64,000 nt of DNA from Hyperoodon ampullatus. Its lineage: Eukaryota; Chordata; Mammalia; Artiodactyla; Ziphiidae. The notes beneath the pieces were generated by a model, which worked only from the letters and a program-made list of their open reading frames with translations, made no database searches and was not told the origin of the DNA. Positions 35,246 through 48,338 of this stretch are shown one piece after another (the first letter of the stretch is position 1; each line of letters begins with the position of its first letter). The translations under genes and the position numbers were made by a program. The stretch is taken from positions 72,198,271 through 72,262,270 of the forward strand of contig OX457063.1 in NCBI GenBank assembly GCA_949752795.1, written 5' to 3'.

Positions 35246-35904
35246 AAGAATTAATATTGTTAAAAATGTCCATAACACCCAAAGCCATTTATAGATTCAA
35301 TGTAATTCCTATCAAAATTCCAATGGTCTTTTTCACAGAAATAGAAGATAAAATCCTAAAATTTGTATGGAATCACAAAAGACCCTGAATAGCCAAAGTA
35401 ATCCTAAGAAAGAAAAACAAAGAGGCATCAAACTTTCTGCTTTCAAATTATACTACAGAGATATAGTAATTAAGACAGCATGGTACTGGAATGAAAATGA
35501 ACACATAAAACAATGGAACAGAGTAGAGAGCCAGAAATAACCCCCACATAAATGGTCAAATAATATTTGACAAAGGAGCCACAAACACTCAATTGGGAAA
35601 GGACAGTCTCTTCAACAAATGGTGTTGGGAAATCTGGATAACCACATGCAGAAAAATAAAATCGGACCCCTATTCTACACCACTCATAAAAATTAACTTG
35701 AAATGGATTAAAAACTTAAACATAAGATATGATACCATAAAACTCCTAAAAGAAAACATGGGGCCAAATCTCTTTGGCATTGGTTTTCACAGTTATTTTT
35801 TGGATATGACACCAAAAGCAGAAGCAACGCAAGCAAAAACCAACAAGTGGGATTACATCAAACTAAAAATGTTCTGCACAGCAAAAGAAACAATCAATAA
35901 AAAG
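35246..35904 (+). mobile_element. L1MA-like LINE, inverted 5' part
   Basis: Sense L1 ORF2: 'aagaattaatattgttaaaa', 'agccatttatagattcaatg', 'agaaatagaagataaaatcc', 'gacagtctcttcaacaaatg'. A 112-codon frame (35593-35931) is a piece of ORF2. It ends near 'gaaacaatcaataaa', which is the sequence lying just upstream (within about 15 bp in L1 order) of where the neighbouring antisense part begins. The two parts therefore form one L1 with an inverted 5' segment. Confidence 0.88.
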
Positions 35905-35939
35905 TTCAATACATTTTACAGTAAAAGATAAAACAGTAT

Positions 35940-38900
35940 TTCTATTTTTTTCCCCACACTTACCTATGTTTTTCCAAGTACTGTTTGGATTGAGTGTTTT
36001 ATATTTAGACCTTTTATCCACCAAGAATTTATTTCATAAATGATAATTAGAGATCCAGCTTAAACTTCTTTTTGCGCAAATGCTTTTATTCTATCACCCT
36101 TTCATTTACAAATTTGTCTTTTCCCCACTGATAAGAGATGCTCTATTTCCATCTGTACTTGAACATATTTCTGGGTGATGAATTCATTGATCTGTCTCTT
36201 GATCTTTGTGCCGGTACAATGCTATTCTAATTATTACTATTCCTTTTTAATATATTTATTATATTTTAAGATTAAATACAGTAAAATTATTCTCTGATAT
36301 TAGCTACAACTAACTACCTTCTATTAAGCTCCTTATGATAATTTTCTGTATCATTCTAAACTGGAAAAACAGAAAATAATTGCCAGATAAAATTATATTT
36401 TTGAAATGTTACTTATGCTTCAGAGTTGTTTCATGGCCATCACGACAACCCCCCAAGCAGAATCCTTCCTCCAAGCAGTATTTTGTGTTTCCTCATCCTC
36501 TGTTTATGAGCTTCTATGATTCTCAGTGAGAGCATTTACTTTATTACACTTTGTGTTATGTCCAATTGTCTGTGCATCCAAATATTCAGACTGACAGAAT
36601 CTTGAGGACAGACACTACAAACAAGAATGAAACAGTTGAGGCATTTGGTGTCATTTGAAGCATAAAAGATTTTAATTTTGATGAAATCCAATTTATCTAT
36701 TTTTTCCTTTTGCTATTCATATTTTGTTGTCATAAATAAGAATTTATTGCCAAATATAAAGTCATCCAGAGTTACCTATATAGTTCTTCCAAGACGTTTA
36801 TACATTTGGCTGTAGTATTTAGGCCATGTCTTTCAAAAAGGTTGAGTTAGTTTTTGTATATGGTATGAGAAAAGTCCAATTTCATTTTTTGTACATCATT
36901 ATCCAGTTTCCCATACCATTTGTTGAAAACACAATTCTTTCCCCATTAAATGGTCTTAGCCTCCTTGTCAAAATCAGTAGGCCATAAATATATAGATTTA
37001 TTTCTCTATTCTCAAGTTTATTTCATTGACCTATATGTCTATTCTTATGTGAGTATCACAGTGTCTCAATTACTGTTGCTTTGTAGTAATTTTTGAGTAT
37101 TCAAATTTTGTGCTTTTTTTTCAAATTGTTTTGCCTATTCTGAGTCCCTTGCAATTTCATATGAATTTTAAGTACAGTTTGCCAATTTTTAAAAAGAACC
37201 CAGCTGGGATTCTATAGGGATTGCCATGAATCTGTAGATCAATTTGGGGAGTACTGCCATCTCAACAATGTTAAGTCTTCCAATCCATGAACATGGGACG
37301 TTTTTCCATTCATGTAAATCTCCTTTTGTTTCTTGCATTTTCCAGAGTATAAAATTTGCACTACTTTTGTTATATGTATCCTTATGCATTTGATTCTTTT
37401 TGATGCAATGGTAAATGAAAATGTTTTCTTAATTTTATTTCCAAATTATTCATTGGAAGTACTCAGAAATACAATTGATTTTACATATATTCCTCTTGAA
37501 TCCTAACAATTTGCTGAACTCATTAAAAATTAATAGATTTCAGTGATTCTTTAGGATTATCTATAAACAGATAATGTCATCTGTGAATAGCAATAGTTTT
37601 ATTTCTTATTTTCAACATATATGCTTTTTATTTTCTTTCCTTCACCTAATTACCCTGGCTAGAATCTCTAATACAATGTGGAATAGAAGTAAGGGAAATA
37701 GACATTGTCTTCGTTTTATTGATCTTAGGAGGAAAGTGTTCAGTCTTTCACTATTATGAATGATGCGAGCTGTGGGTTTTGTACCTACCCTTCATCAGGT
37801 TAAGGAGTTCCCTTTTCTTCCAAGTTTGTTGAATGTTTTTATTATGAAAGAGCATCTGATTTTGTCAAATGCTTTCTCTGCATTTTTTGCATGCTATGTC
37901 TATTAAGATAAACACGTGTTTTAAATGTTTTTATTCTACTGATATGGTATACTATTACATTGATTTTCAGATATTAAGCCAAGCTTACATTCCTGAGATA
38001 AATCTCACTTCATCATGGTGTATAATACTTTTTATATGTTGCTGATTTGTCTTGCTAGTACTTTGTTGTGGATTTTTGCATTCATATTCATAAGAGATAT
38101 TAGTCTGTAGTTTTCTGTTCTTCTGGAGTATTTGTCTGGTCTTGGTAATAACAAATCAGGGTAATACTGGCCTCAGAGAAAGAGATGGGAAGTGTTCTCT
38201 CCTATTCTGTTTTGTGAAGAGCTTATGAAGCACTGAAATTAATTATTCTTTAAATGGTTGGTATAATCCACCTGTGAAGCCATCTGGGCCTGGGGTTTTC
38301 TTTGTGGTAAAATTTTTGATTATCACATCTATCTTCTTACTTGATATAAATATGTTGAAATTTTCTATTTCTTTTTGAGTCAGTTTCAGTATTTGTCTGT
38401 TTTTAGGAATTTGGCCAGTTCATTTAAGTTATCAAATTTATTAGCACACAATTTATAGTATCTCATAATTATTTTTATCTGTAAAGGCATTAGTATTGTT
38501 ACCTCTTTCACTTCTGATTCTAGTAATTTGAGTCTTATCTCTTCTCGGTCAACCTAGCTAAAGATTTGCCAATGTTTAAATCTTTTTTAAAAAAAAAAAC
38601 TTATTTGGTTTCATTGATTTTTTTCTATTTTTAAAATTTTTCAATTTTATTAACTTCCATACCAACCTTTATTATTTTCTTCCTCCTGCTTAGTTTAGGT
38701 TTAGTTTCCTCTTCTTTTTTCAGTGTTTTAATGTTGAAAATAAGTCTATTGATTTGAGATCATTCTTCTTTTTTTCTTTTAGTCATTTACAGCTATAAAT
38801 TTACCTCTAGTCACTGCTTTAGCTATATCCCATAAATTTTGGTATATTGTGTCTTCATTTTCATTCATCTCAAATATTTTCAAACTTCCCTTCTGATTTC

Positions 38901-40734
38901 TTCTTTGACCCTTTGGGCATTTAGGAATGTGTTGTTTAATTTCCACATGTATGTAAGTTTCTCAAATTTCTTTGTGTTATTTCTAGTTTCGTTCCATTGT
39001 AGTCAGAAAACTTACTTTATATTATTTATATTCCTTTCAATCTATTGAGATTTTTGTGGCCTCACATATTATCTATCAGGGAGACTGTTCCTTGTGCACT
39101 TGAGAAGAGTGTATATTCTGCTGTTTTGGGGTGGAGTGTCCTATAGATATCTGTTAGGTCTACTTTGTTTAAAATGCTGTGCAAGTCTTCTATTTTTTAA
39201 AATTGATCTGCTGCCTATTTGGTCTATCCATTATGAAGAGTGGGGTATTAAATCTTTGACTATTAGTGTTACATTGTCTATTTTTCCCTTCATTTCTGTC
39301 ATTTTCTCTTTCATTGTATTTTTGTACTCTGTTGTTAGGCAGATATAAGTGTATAACTGTCATATCTTCATGACGGATTGATCCTTTTATTATTATAAAT
39401 GTCCCCATTTATGTCTAGTAATATTTTTTATTTAAAGTTTATCTTGTCTATAATTAGTATAGCCACTCCAACTTTCTTATGGTTGCTATTTGCATACTAT
39501 ATCTTTTTTCATACTTTGCTTTTATAAACTATTTTTACTTTTGACTCTAAATTATGTGTCCTATAGACAGAATATAGATGGGTCTTTTTTCATCCTATCT
39601 GACAATATCTGACTTAAGACTGGAATCTATTCATATTTAATGTTATTACTGATATAGTTGAATTTACATTTGCCATTTTACTTTTTGTTTTCTATATCTG
39701 TAATGTATTTCTCCTTTATTCTTCCTTTAGTGATTTCTTTAGCATTAAGTAAATATTTTCTAATGGAGTATTTTCATTTCTTTAATCTTTTATTCTATTT
39801 TATGAGTTATTTCTTCTGTGGTTGATGTCAGGCTTACCATATACATACTAACTCATAAGAAACATCTTCATATTATGCCAACAATTACAGTGAGATATGG
39901 AGGCATTATTCCTATATAGTCCAATTCTCTTTTCACTTCTTTTTTTTTGTGATATTATTATTCTACATATTATATCTGTAATTGCTATAAATCCAACAAT
40001 GCATCATGGAAATTATTTTATATAATTTATGCATTTTAAAGAAGCTAAAAATGTGAGCAGATGTGTATTTATAACATTTGTATATTAACCTTCTCACTTA
40101 TCATTTCTAAGTCTCTTCATTTATTCTTATCGATTTAAGTTTCCATCTGTAGTCATTTCATTGACCTAATACAGCTTTGCATCTACCCACCTGTTCCATG
40201 CTGTTATTGGCAAATATATTATAGTTAACCCTTGAACAACATGGGTTTAAACTGTATGGGTCCACCTATGCATGGATTTTTTTCAATAAATATACAGTCT
40301 GTCCTCTATATCCATGGATGTAGAACTCACAGACATGGAGGGCCAACTATAAGGAATTTGAGCATCTGTGAACTTTAGAATCCACAGGGGGTCCTTAAAA
40401 CAATCCCTAAGGATAACAAGGGATGACTGCATATGTCTATATGATATAGATATAACTATATATATATATGTTTATAGATATATAAACAATTTCTTTAAAA
40501 ATCTGTAAGGAAAGAAAGTAGAAGAAATATGCATGTATACTGTCTTTTATAATTATAAAATTGTATTTACTGGATTTGTTTTATACTGATTTGAATTACC
40601 ATATGAAGTCACTTACCTTTAGCTTGAAAACTTCCTTTAATGTTTTTTATAAAGTAAGTCTTCTAGCAACAAATTCTCTCAAGTACTTTTTATGTATTTT
40701 TTTATATCTAGGGATGTCTTTATTTCACCTTCAT
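35940..40734 (-). mobile_element. Very long old L1 (L1ME/MD-like), antisense
   Basis: About 4.8 kb of diverged antisense L1 covering ORF2 C-terminus to 5' region. RT-region words at 37185-37390 ('gggattgccatgaatctgta', 'tcttccaatccatgaacatg'), then 'aataaatctcacttcatcat', 'atctgggcctggggttttct', 'cattgtagtcagaaaactta', and near 40680 the 5'-region word 'gatgtctttatttcacctt'. A Tigger element interrupts it at 40222-40429. All frames are short. It may be more than one element end to end. Confidence 0.75.
40222..40429. mobile_element. MER2-like Tigger DNA transposon remnant
   Basis: Left end 'tagttaacccttgaacaaca', middle 'ggagggccaactataaggaa', right end 'aaccaagggatgac'-type terminus ('acaagggatgactg'). 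Ends are approximately complementary and flanked by AT/TA. The left end resembles that of the element at 953. No transposase. Confidence 0.8.
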
Positions 40735-41366
40735 TTTTTTATTAAAGTATAGTTTCTGTACAATATTATATAAGTTACAGGTGTACAATATAGTGATCCA
40801 CAATATTTAAAGCTTATACTCCATTTATAATTATTATAAAATATTGGCTATATTCTCTGTGTTATATAATATATCCTTGTAGCTTATTTTATACCTAATA
40901 GTTTGTACCTCTAAGTCCCCTACTCCTATATTGTCCCATCCCCATTCTCTCTCTCCACTGGTAACTGCTAGTTTGTTCTCCGTATCTGTGAGTCTACTTT
41001 TTTGTTATATCCACTAGTTTTTGTATTTTTTAGATTCCATATATAATTGAAAACATACAGTATTTGTCTTTCTCTGTCTGACTTCTTTCACTTAGCATAA
41101 TTCCCTCCAAGTTCATCCATGTTGCTGCAAAAGGCAAAATTTCCCCCTTTTTTATGGGTAAGTAGCATTATATTGTGTACATATACCACATCTTCTTTAT
41201 CCATTCATCAGTTGGTGGACAATTAAGTTGCTTCCATATCTTGGCAATTGTAAATAATGCAGCTATGAACATTGGGGTGCATGTATCTTTTCAAATTAGT
41301 GTTTTTGTTTTTTTCAGATACATACCCAGGAATAGAATTGCTGGGTCACATGGTACTTCTATTTTT
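40735..41366 (-). mobile_element. L1MA-like LINE, 3' part (split)
   Basis: Poly-T-like start and antisense L1MA 3' UTR ('attaaagtatagtttctgta', 'acaggtgtacaatatagtga'), then 'agattccatatataattg', 'ccatgttgctgcaaaaggc'. Interrupted at 41367 by a younger L1 and resumes at 41868. Confidence 0.9.
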
Positions 41367-41867
41367 TTTAATATCTTTATTGGAGTGTAACTGCTTTACA
41401 ATGTTGTGTTAGTTTCTGCTGTACAGTTTCTGTTGTACAACAAAGTGAATCAGCTATAAGTATACATATATCCCCATCTCCCTTCCCTCTTGACTCTCCC
41501 TCTCATCCTCCCTATCCCATCCCTCTAGGTCATCACAAAGCATTGAGCTAATCTCCCTGTGCTATGCAGCTGCTTCCCACTAGCCATCCATTTTACATTT
41601 GGTGGTGTATATATGTCAGTGCTACTCTCTCACTTCATCCCAGCTTCCCCTTCCTCCCTGTGTCCTCAAGTCTGTTCTCTACATCTGCATCTTTATTCCT
41701 GCCTTACCAATATGCTCATCAGCACCATTTTTTTAGATTCCATATATATGTGTTAGCATACAGTACTTGTTTTTCTCTTTCTGACTTACTTCATGCTGTA
41801 TGACAGAGTCTAGGTACATCCACCTCATTACAAATAACTCAATTTTGTTTCTTTTTATGACTGGGTA
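41367..41867 (-). mobile_element. Young L1, 5'-truncated, inside the L1MA-like copy
   Basis: About 500 bp of the young L1: 3' UTR ('atatctttattggagtgtaa', 'gctgcttcccactagccatc') and the last codons of ORF2 ('ctgacttacttcatgctgta'). Flanked by a perfect 15 bp target duplication GGTACTTCTATTTTT (41352-41366 and 41868-41882), so both ends are exact. Confidence 0.97.
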
Positions 41868-43092
41868 GGTACTTCTATTTTTAGTTTTTTGAGAAACCTC
41901 CATATTATTTTCTACAGTGGCTGCACCAATTTACATTCTCACCAACAGTGTATGAGGATTCCCTTTTCTCCATATCCCCACCAACATTTATTATTTGTGT
42001 TCTTTTTGATGATAGCCATTCTGACAGATGTGAGGTGATATCTCATTGTGGTTTTGATTTGCATTTCCCTGATGGTTAGCAATGTTGAGCATCTTTTCAT
42101 GTACCTACTGGCCATCTTCATCTCCTCTTTGGAAAAATATCTACTCATTTCTTCTGCCCAGTTTTGAATTGGACTGTTTGCTTTTTGATGTCGAGTTATA
42201 TGATCTGTTTTATATATGTTGAATATTAATCCCTTATCGGTCTTATCATTTGCAATATTTTCTCCCATTCAGTAGGTTTTCTTTTTGTTTTGTTGAAGGT
42301 TTCCTTTGCTGTGCAAAAGTTTTTAAGTTTAATTAGGTCCCATTTGTTTATTTTTGCTTTTATATCCTTTGCTTTTGGAGACAGTTTGAAAAAAATATTG
42401 CTGCAATTTATGTTAAAGAGTGTTCTGCCTTTGTTTTCCTCTAGGAGTTTTATAGTATTTCGTCTTACATTTAGGTCTTTAATCCGTTTTGAGTTCATTT
42501 TTGTATATGGGTTAGAGAATGTTCTAATTTCGTTCTTTTACATGTAGCTGTCTAGTTTTCCCAGCATCACTTATTGAAGAGACTGTCTTTTTTCCATTGT
42601 GTATTCTTGTCTCCTTTGTCGTAGATTAACTGACCATAAGTGCATGCATTTATTTCTGGGCTTTCTATCCTGGTCCACTGATCTATATGTCTGGTTTGGT
42701 GTCAGTAGCAAACTGTTTTGATTACTGTAGTAATAGTATAGTTTAGCTTGTAGTATAGTTTATAGTATAGTTTCCAGTCAGGGAGTGTGATTCCTCCAGC
42801 TCTTTTCTTCTTTCTCAAGATTGTTTTGGCTATTTGGCATCTTTTGTGTTTCCATACAAATTGTAAAATTTTTTGGCCTAGTTTTTTGAAAAATGCCATT
42901 GGTATTTCGATAGGGATTGCATTGGATCTATAGATTGCCTTGGATAGTATGGTCATTTTAATAATAGATTCTTCCCATCTAAGAACATGGTATATCTTTC
43001 CATTTGTTCGTAAACTCTTCAGCTTCTTTCATCAGTGTCTTACAGTTTTCCAAGTATAGGTCTTTTGCCTTCTTAGGTTGGTTTATTCCTAC
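41868..43092 (-). mobile_element. L1MA-like LINE, ORF2 part (continuation)
   Basis: Continues the split L1MA-like copy: 'ctccatattattttctacag', 'gatgtgaggtgatatctcat', 'ttttctcccattcagtaggt', 'tctttaatccgttttgagtt', ending near 'ggtttattcctacc'. Antisense ORF2 frames of 84-109 codons survive on the minus strand but are interrupted. It contains a local triplication of AGTATAGTTT at 42735-42773. Confidence 0.9.
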
Positions 43093-43429
43093 CTAATCAT
43101 TCTTTACCCATAAGTAAAAAGAGACCCAAGGAATTCCTTTGGAAATATTTTAGAGAGTAGTAGCTGGGAATATACTAAAGGAAAAGAAAACATTTTTATT
43201 TGATGTTCTTATCTATACAATAGTGTAGAAGATTTGGACAAATCTAGTTAAGAAACAATTGCTTAATACCTATATAGTCAAACCAGATTTTGGAGGTAAA
43301 CAACTCCAGTTCTACTCTAGTTCAACTCTATCATAAAGCATTTTCTCCATGCTTTTTATTGAAAAGAATGTACACACTATCAACTACGCATTACCAACCA
43401 CAGTATATAACTGTTCTTTAATTGTTTTC

Positions 43430-43590
43430 TGTCTGTGAGTATTATTTCTCCAGTAAGAGTCTGAGTCCCCTAGGGGCAAAGGACTTTGAGATTTCTTTCT
43501 ATCCCTCACAGCTAGGCAACCTATAGTGCTTAGTGAAATGCTCAGCACATTGAAATATTCAATAACTGCTTCTTAATTGATTGACAGTTG
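43430..43590 (+). mobile_element. L2/MIR-type 3' end remnant
   Basis: 'gagtcccctaggggcaaagg' followed by 'tatagtgcttagtgaaatgc' and 'attcaataactgcttcttaa' matches the 'gagggcaggga ... cctggcacatagtaggtgctcaataaat' terminus in order and spacing. Confidence 0.55.
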
Positions 43591-45064
43591 ACTGAAGGCC
43601 TGTCTGCTGTCTGCTACCTTACTACTTGGCATTTTCTATACATTTTCCAACTAGCTCTGGTGATAGGACTCAATAGAGACAGATTTCTTTACAAGTAACT
43701 ATATTATCTTTTCAATTTCTCCTTGTAATGACAGTGGTCATCCATGTCAGACACCTAATATTAACATAACAACCATGAATTTAAATAAAAAATTCCTAAT
43801 GGCAAAATAAAATCTTGAAAGACACTGCCTCAAAATAAGAATGGAGAAAGCAGTCCACAAGCAAAGACACCTTTAGATCACCTCATAGCTATTCAATCTT
43901 CTGATCATACACTTTAGAGCTAACCACAAAACAGACATATTGTGATTATCTGTAAACATTAGAGGATGTAACATCGAGCTGTACTGCCTCCACCAGGACT
44001 CTAAGCCATAAACTTTAAGTACATTAGAAGCCGACACTCTTAGCAGACTTTGCTGAATTGCTGGCAGCATCAACATCTGATCGATATGCATGTTCACCAG
44101 CCAAGCTGACTAGTACATCTGTTCTGTGAAGAAACATACATTCTGCCTCTAGTACAATCAGTGTAATTAAAAATTAACATGCATTAATTGTTAGAGCTGA
44201 TGTAAACAGCTGATGTTCCACTTAGCACTGTCTTCTGTACATATCATTAGGCAAAGCCAAATATTGTTAAGTAAACAGGCAGCACTTACAAAAAGGAGAG
44301 AAATAGAAAACTAATTTCAACTAAATAAACTGACACTGTATTATAAGTCAAATTAAAACCATTAACCACAGCCAGATTAGGCTCTGGATCTTCAGAGGAA
44401 AACAATTATAAAAGTCACATTTAATTATTTGAACCTTATTTTGGTAAATGAATTTAAGCTCAGTCTGAAATAGAGTCAGTGTGTGCATGATACACTAGGA
44501 TCTCAGAAGAGCAGCAAAGGACCCTAGTATGATTCAGGATTGATTTATGACTAAAACATTCCATGAAAATGCATCATTCACAGCCACTCCAGTGACCAGC
44601 TTTCTCTGGGGAGACCCAAATCTGATGTTTAATGTTAAAAAGAGTCTATTTTCTTCTGCATGCATCTGCATAACTGCCATCACTGTCAGTGGGAGTTACA
44701 GGCACACACTGAGAAGAGAATATGCATCTCATGAGTTAAGTCTTGCCTGACTCCTTTTTTTATAATGTCAGAGCAAAATGATTTCTCCATCTTGATTCAA
44801 AAGCAGAAAGAAAAAGAAAGAAAAAAAAAAACTCCAACAAGCAAATCTGTCCAGCGAGGTGCCTTCCCAGTTCAGAGAGCAGTTCCGTCTTTACACATTG
44901 CCTGGGGCATTCAGCTGCTAGGGCCCCAGGCACTTCCTCCTCCGCTGAGACTGTCCCTGCAAGTAGCTTGCCTGTCACTCTCAAGTCCGATTTAAAAATA
45001 GTGTGAATCTGAGTTTGAGAATGATTTCTTAGGCTATTTCTTCATGAAGCTTGACTAAGTTTCA

Positions 45065-45093
45065 AAAACAAACAAACAAACAAACAAACAAAA
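45065..45093. repeat. (AAAC)n simple repeat
   Basis: Six to seven AAAC units. Confidence 0.95.
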
Positions 45094-46160
45094 CACAGTC
45101 CCAATAAATATGGTCTTCGAAAGAAAGTAAAAATCACAGGGTGCTAGAGTCCAAAGGAGAAACTGACTTATCAAGAGATCACTAGAGAAAACATTGCCAT
45201 ACTACTCAGAATCAACCTTTTTTGTTTTTATCATAATGGCAAAGCTGCTATAAAGAGAATAAAAACATAAAAATTCCTTTAGCATATAGGCCTACAATGG
45301 CAAGACCTTCACTTTAACTACTTAGTGATGTGCTTGAGACGGTGTCTATGTTATTTCTTCATAATTTTATTAAATTTGACTGCAAACTGAATTAGTTCAT
45401 GTATTAGGGAAGATATAGAAATGCTGAATCTACTCATAACAAACAACATTAGATGTGTCAAGGATCACAGGAATCAAAATGAAGCCTGTAAAAGTTAAAT
45501 AAGTTACATAAATTTAGGCATGAGTATAAAAGTTGGCTTATGATCTTCTAAGTTTTCCGTTTGCTATTCAAAACTGCCATCAATCTGCACGCTTTAAATG
45601 TAAAATTTTAAAGTTGGTAGTTATAACTATTTTTGAGAATTTGAAGTAAAAACCTAAAAGTCATCATCCTTGTTATTATAAAAATGTCTGATATTTACAA
45701 AATGCGGAGCCTTTAAAATTAAATATCAATTTACCATCTGAAAACACAATTTGCAGAAATTGTGGCATGATATTAAATACATTTTTCTCTTTTTTAAATA
45801 AAAAATGATTACAAATAATTGGATAAATTATTTAAATGGAATAATCTGAAAATGATGCCTTAGTTAATTAAAAGTTCACATGTATCCAATTCATGGATCA
45901 TTGATTAAAAAGAAGTAAAATATGCTTTCAACAGAACCTATATTAAACCTTAAGTATTTCTTTGACTTTTTTTTTTTTCAAATTACTCAGAAAGTCTTAA
46001 TGCTCTTATGGTACCTCAAACACATGAATATCTATCTCCAAGCAGTACCTTGTGAAGTACTGTAGATAGTGATAGGTTGTGCAACTAGGATAAACTTGTT
46101 TTTTACCTTGAAAATTTCTTTCTAAAACATTTCTCATATATTTTACTCTTTTGACATTAT

Positions 46161-46191
46161 ACATGCACACACGCGTGCACACACACACACA
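46161..46191. repeat. (CA)n microsatellite with CGCG core
   Basis: Alternating purine-pyrimidine run with CACACGCGTGCAC inside, a pattern able to adopt Z-DNA. Confidence 0.9.
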
Positions 46192-46787
46192 AATTCAATC
46201 AATCCTGAAAAATTATGTCTAATTCCAGTTCCCCCTATTGGTACAGTGAGTAGACCAGAATTTGCTAAAATTAAAAATTAAAAACAAATGTGCACCTCTT
46301 TTGTTAAAAATTGAAAAGTAAAGGCATCTTCGTCATTTTCAAGGAAAGGTAGGCTGAAGAAAATATGTTGTTCATGAAGAGAATGCATTTTTCCTATAAC
46401 ATTTTTATGAGGATCTCATATGGTATATAATAGTAGTCATAAATTCTCTGTTTACTCACAAATATACATTTTCTCCAAAAAAGAAAGTATGAATTTATGT
46501 TATCTTAAATTCCTTACAGTCTACAGGAGGCTTTCATAAATGTGGTAGCAACCAATAAATGTTTGTCATACAAAAAAAGGAAGATAAAATATAGAAAGAT
46601 TACTTACTCATGGTTATTAAAACTTCATTATGCAGGATAGTTTTTACCTCGTGTCTCTGGAATCTAGTAAACGAGTTTAAAGATTGATTTATCTCCTAAT
46701 GGCTATCATTTTCTACGTTATTTAATTTTGGAACACCTTATCCATTCTCTTTTTTATGGTAGGGTCAGGTCAAAGTCTTTGTTGTTC

Positions 46788-47003
46788 TTTGTTTTTTTTT
46801 TTTTTTTTTTGGTGGTACGTGGGCCTCTCACTGTTCTGGCCTCTCCTGTTGCGGAGCACAGGCTCCGGATGCGCAGGCCCATCGGCCATGGCTCACGGGC
46901 CCAGCTGCTCTGCGGCATGTGGGATCTTCCCGGACCGGGGCATGAACCCGCGTCCCCTGCATCGGCAGGTGGACTCTCAACCACTGCGCCACCAGGGAAG
47001 CCC
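46788..47003 (-). mobile_element. CHR SINE, full length
   Basis: Poly-T at 46792-46810, CHR body, right edge CCACCAGGGAAGCC. Perfect 8 bp target duplication TGTTGTTC at 46780-46787 and 47004-47011. The 60-112-codon frames here belong to the SINE, not to genes. Confidence 0.97.
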
Positions 47004-47011
47004 TGTTGTTC

Positions 47012-48039
47012 ATATATGATTGTGCCTTCAGGTGATGGAATTTTCAACAAATGATATGTATAATTAACAGTAAGAAATACATTTGTACTCAAATTCTCTA
47101 TTTACATGACAATCTACCAAAAATTTGCCAATGGGATTTGACCAATACAATGAAGAAATTGATATTCACTTTTTCTGTGTGCATATAGCAATAGCCAGTG
47201 TCAATTTCACAGCTAACTAGATCTTTTAATTTCTATCTTAAGAAATAAAACTCAGTTATCTCTGATTCTTAGCATCAGTTTGTTGTTAATGATTGCTTTT
47301 CCTTGTTATAGGATATTTCATACATTCACTTCTCTTCTCCATTCCTTTGTCGTGTTATGAAACTATAATTGCAAGCATGATGATGTATTTTCAGGCTACC
47401 AATAAGGTGAAATAACATCCCTTGTGGGTTCCCTTTGGGTTTTCCATTATTTATAAGTGTGGGACCAGATGGTAGGTGTTACATGAGTAGTCCATCAGGA
47501 AGACTTGAAATGCCTCAGAAAAGGTATGCAAAGGAGAGGTGAGAAGATATTAAGGATAATCGTTTTATTGTTTCAGCATTTGATTTTTATTAGTTAAGGA
47601 CTAGAAGTCAGGTATCACTATTCATACTAAAGTCAAGTAGTCTCTCTAGTACTGCTACACTCTGTCAGTGTCCTTAAAGAACTAGGGATCTTGAAACAAC
47701 TGCCATTGTAATTCAAACTCTCAGAAACACTTTCATTCAAGTTGCCCAAACAGTAGAAAACAGTGACAGGGATGTATGTGGTTGGAAGCATTGTCTGAAA
47801 ACAGGGAAATTGAAATTCAACTCTCAGGCTTTTCTCACTCAATTAAAAAATTACTGAGTTCACCTAGAAAGATAAAAGCACTCAACCAAATTCACCTTGG
47901 CCCTTGAACCTGCCCCAAAGTCCAGCTGTGTTTCCTTAATTTGCTCTCTCTCCAATTCTCTACATTGCAGGGACAACAGTGTCTATTTCAGACATCCTTC
48001 CTTAAACCCCTAAACATGACCTTTGATCTCAAGGGAGAC
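47012..48039. other. Unassigned sequence
   Basis: No gene or repeat family recognised. The right part may already be diverged L2. Confidence 0.4.
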
Positions 48040-48338
48040 TTTATCTCCTAATTCACAGAATACAAAGGAGCCAGAAAATAAAAACTGTCTTAAGATCCTG
48101 CCACTAAACCTACAAGATCATTGCATCTTTATCCCCTTCATCTCCTCCACTGTGTGAAAATAGAAGTGGTATCCTTTATTTAAGGCTACTTTCTTGTTGG
48201 CTTCTAGATTCTACCCTTTCAGACTTCTCAGTGAACCTTCTCTACTCATTTAATGCTTACGCCTTCCTAGTAGCCACATTTCTGGAAAATGTCATTTGCA
48301 CGATCATTGGTCCAGTTTTTACCTGTTATTGATTCCTA
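48040..48338 (+). mobile_element. L2 LINE, first segment (ORF2 region)
   Basis: Weakly preserved L2: 'ccttcatctcctccactgtg', 'cagtgaaccttctctactca', 'tggaaaatgtcatttgcacg'-type words ordered as in L2 before the 'gcatttgacac' block found at 48890. Confidence 0.4.

Larger units (their letters stand above)
43591..46787. other. Unassigned, mostly repeat-free sequence
   Basis: No gene or TE family recognised over about 3.2 kb. Simple repeats only: A-rich 44808-44831, (AAAC)n 45065-45093, (CA)n 46161-46191. A cluster of homeodomain-, POU- and forkhead-like words lies at 44160-44280. The 76-codon frame at 44765-44995 shows no domain. Confidence 0.45.

Noticed and set aside
35593..35931. 112-codon plus-strand frame
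   Set aside because: It is a fragment of L1 ORF2 within the inverted segment of a twin-primed copy, not a host gene.
46728..47092. Several frames of 61-112 codons on both strands
   Set aside because: All lie in a CHR SINE. The same peptides recur at the other SINE copies.
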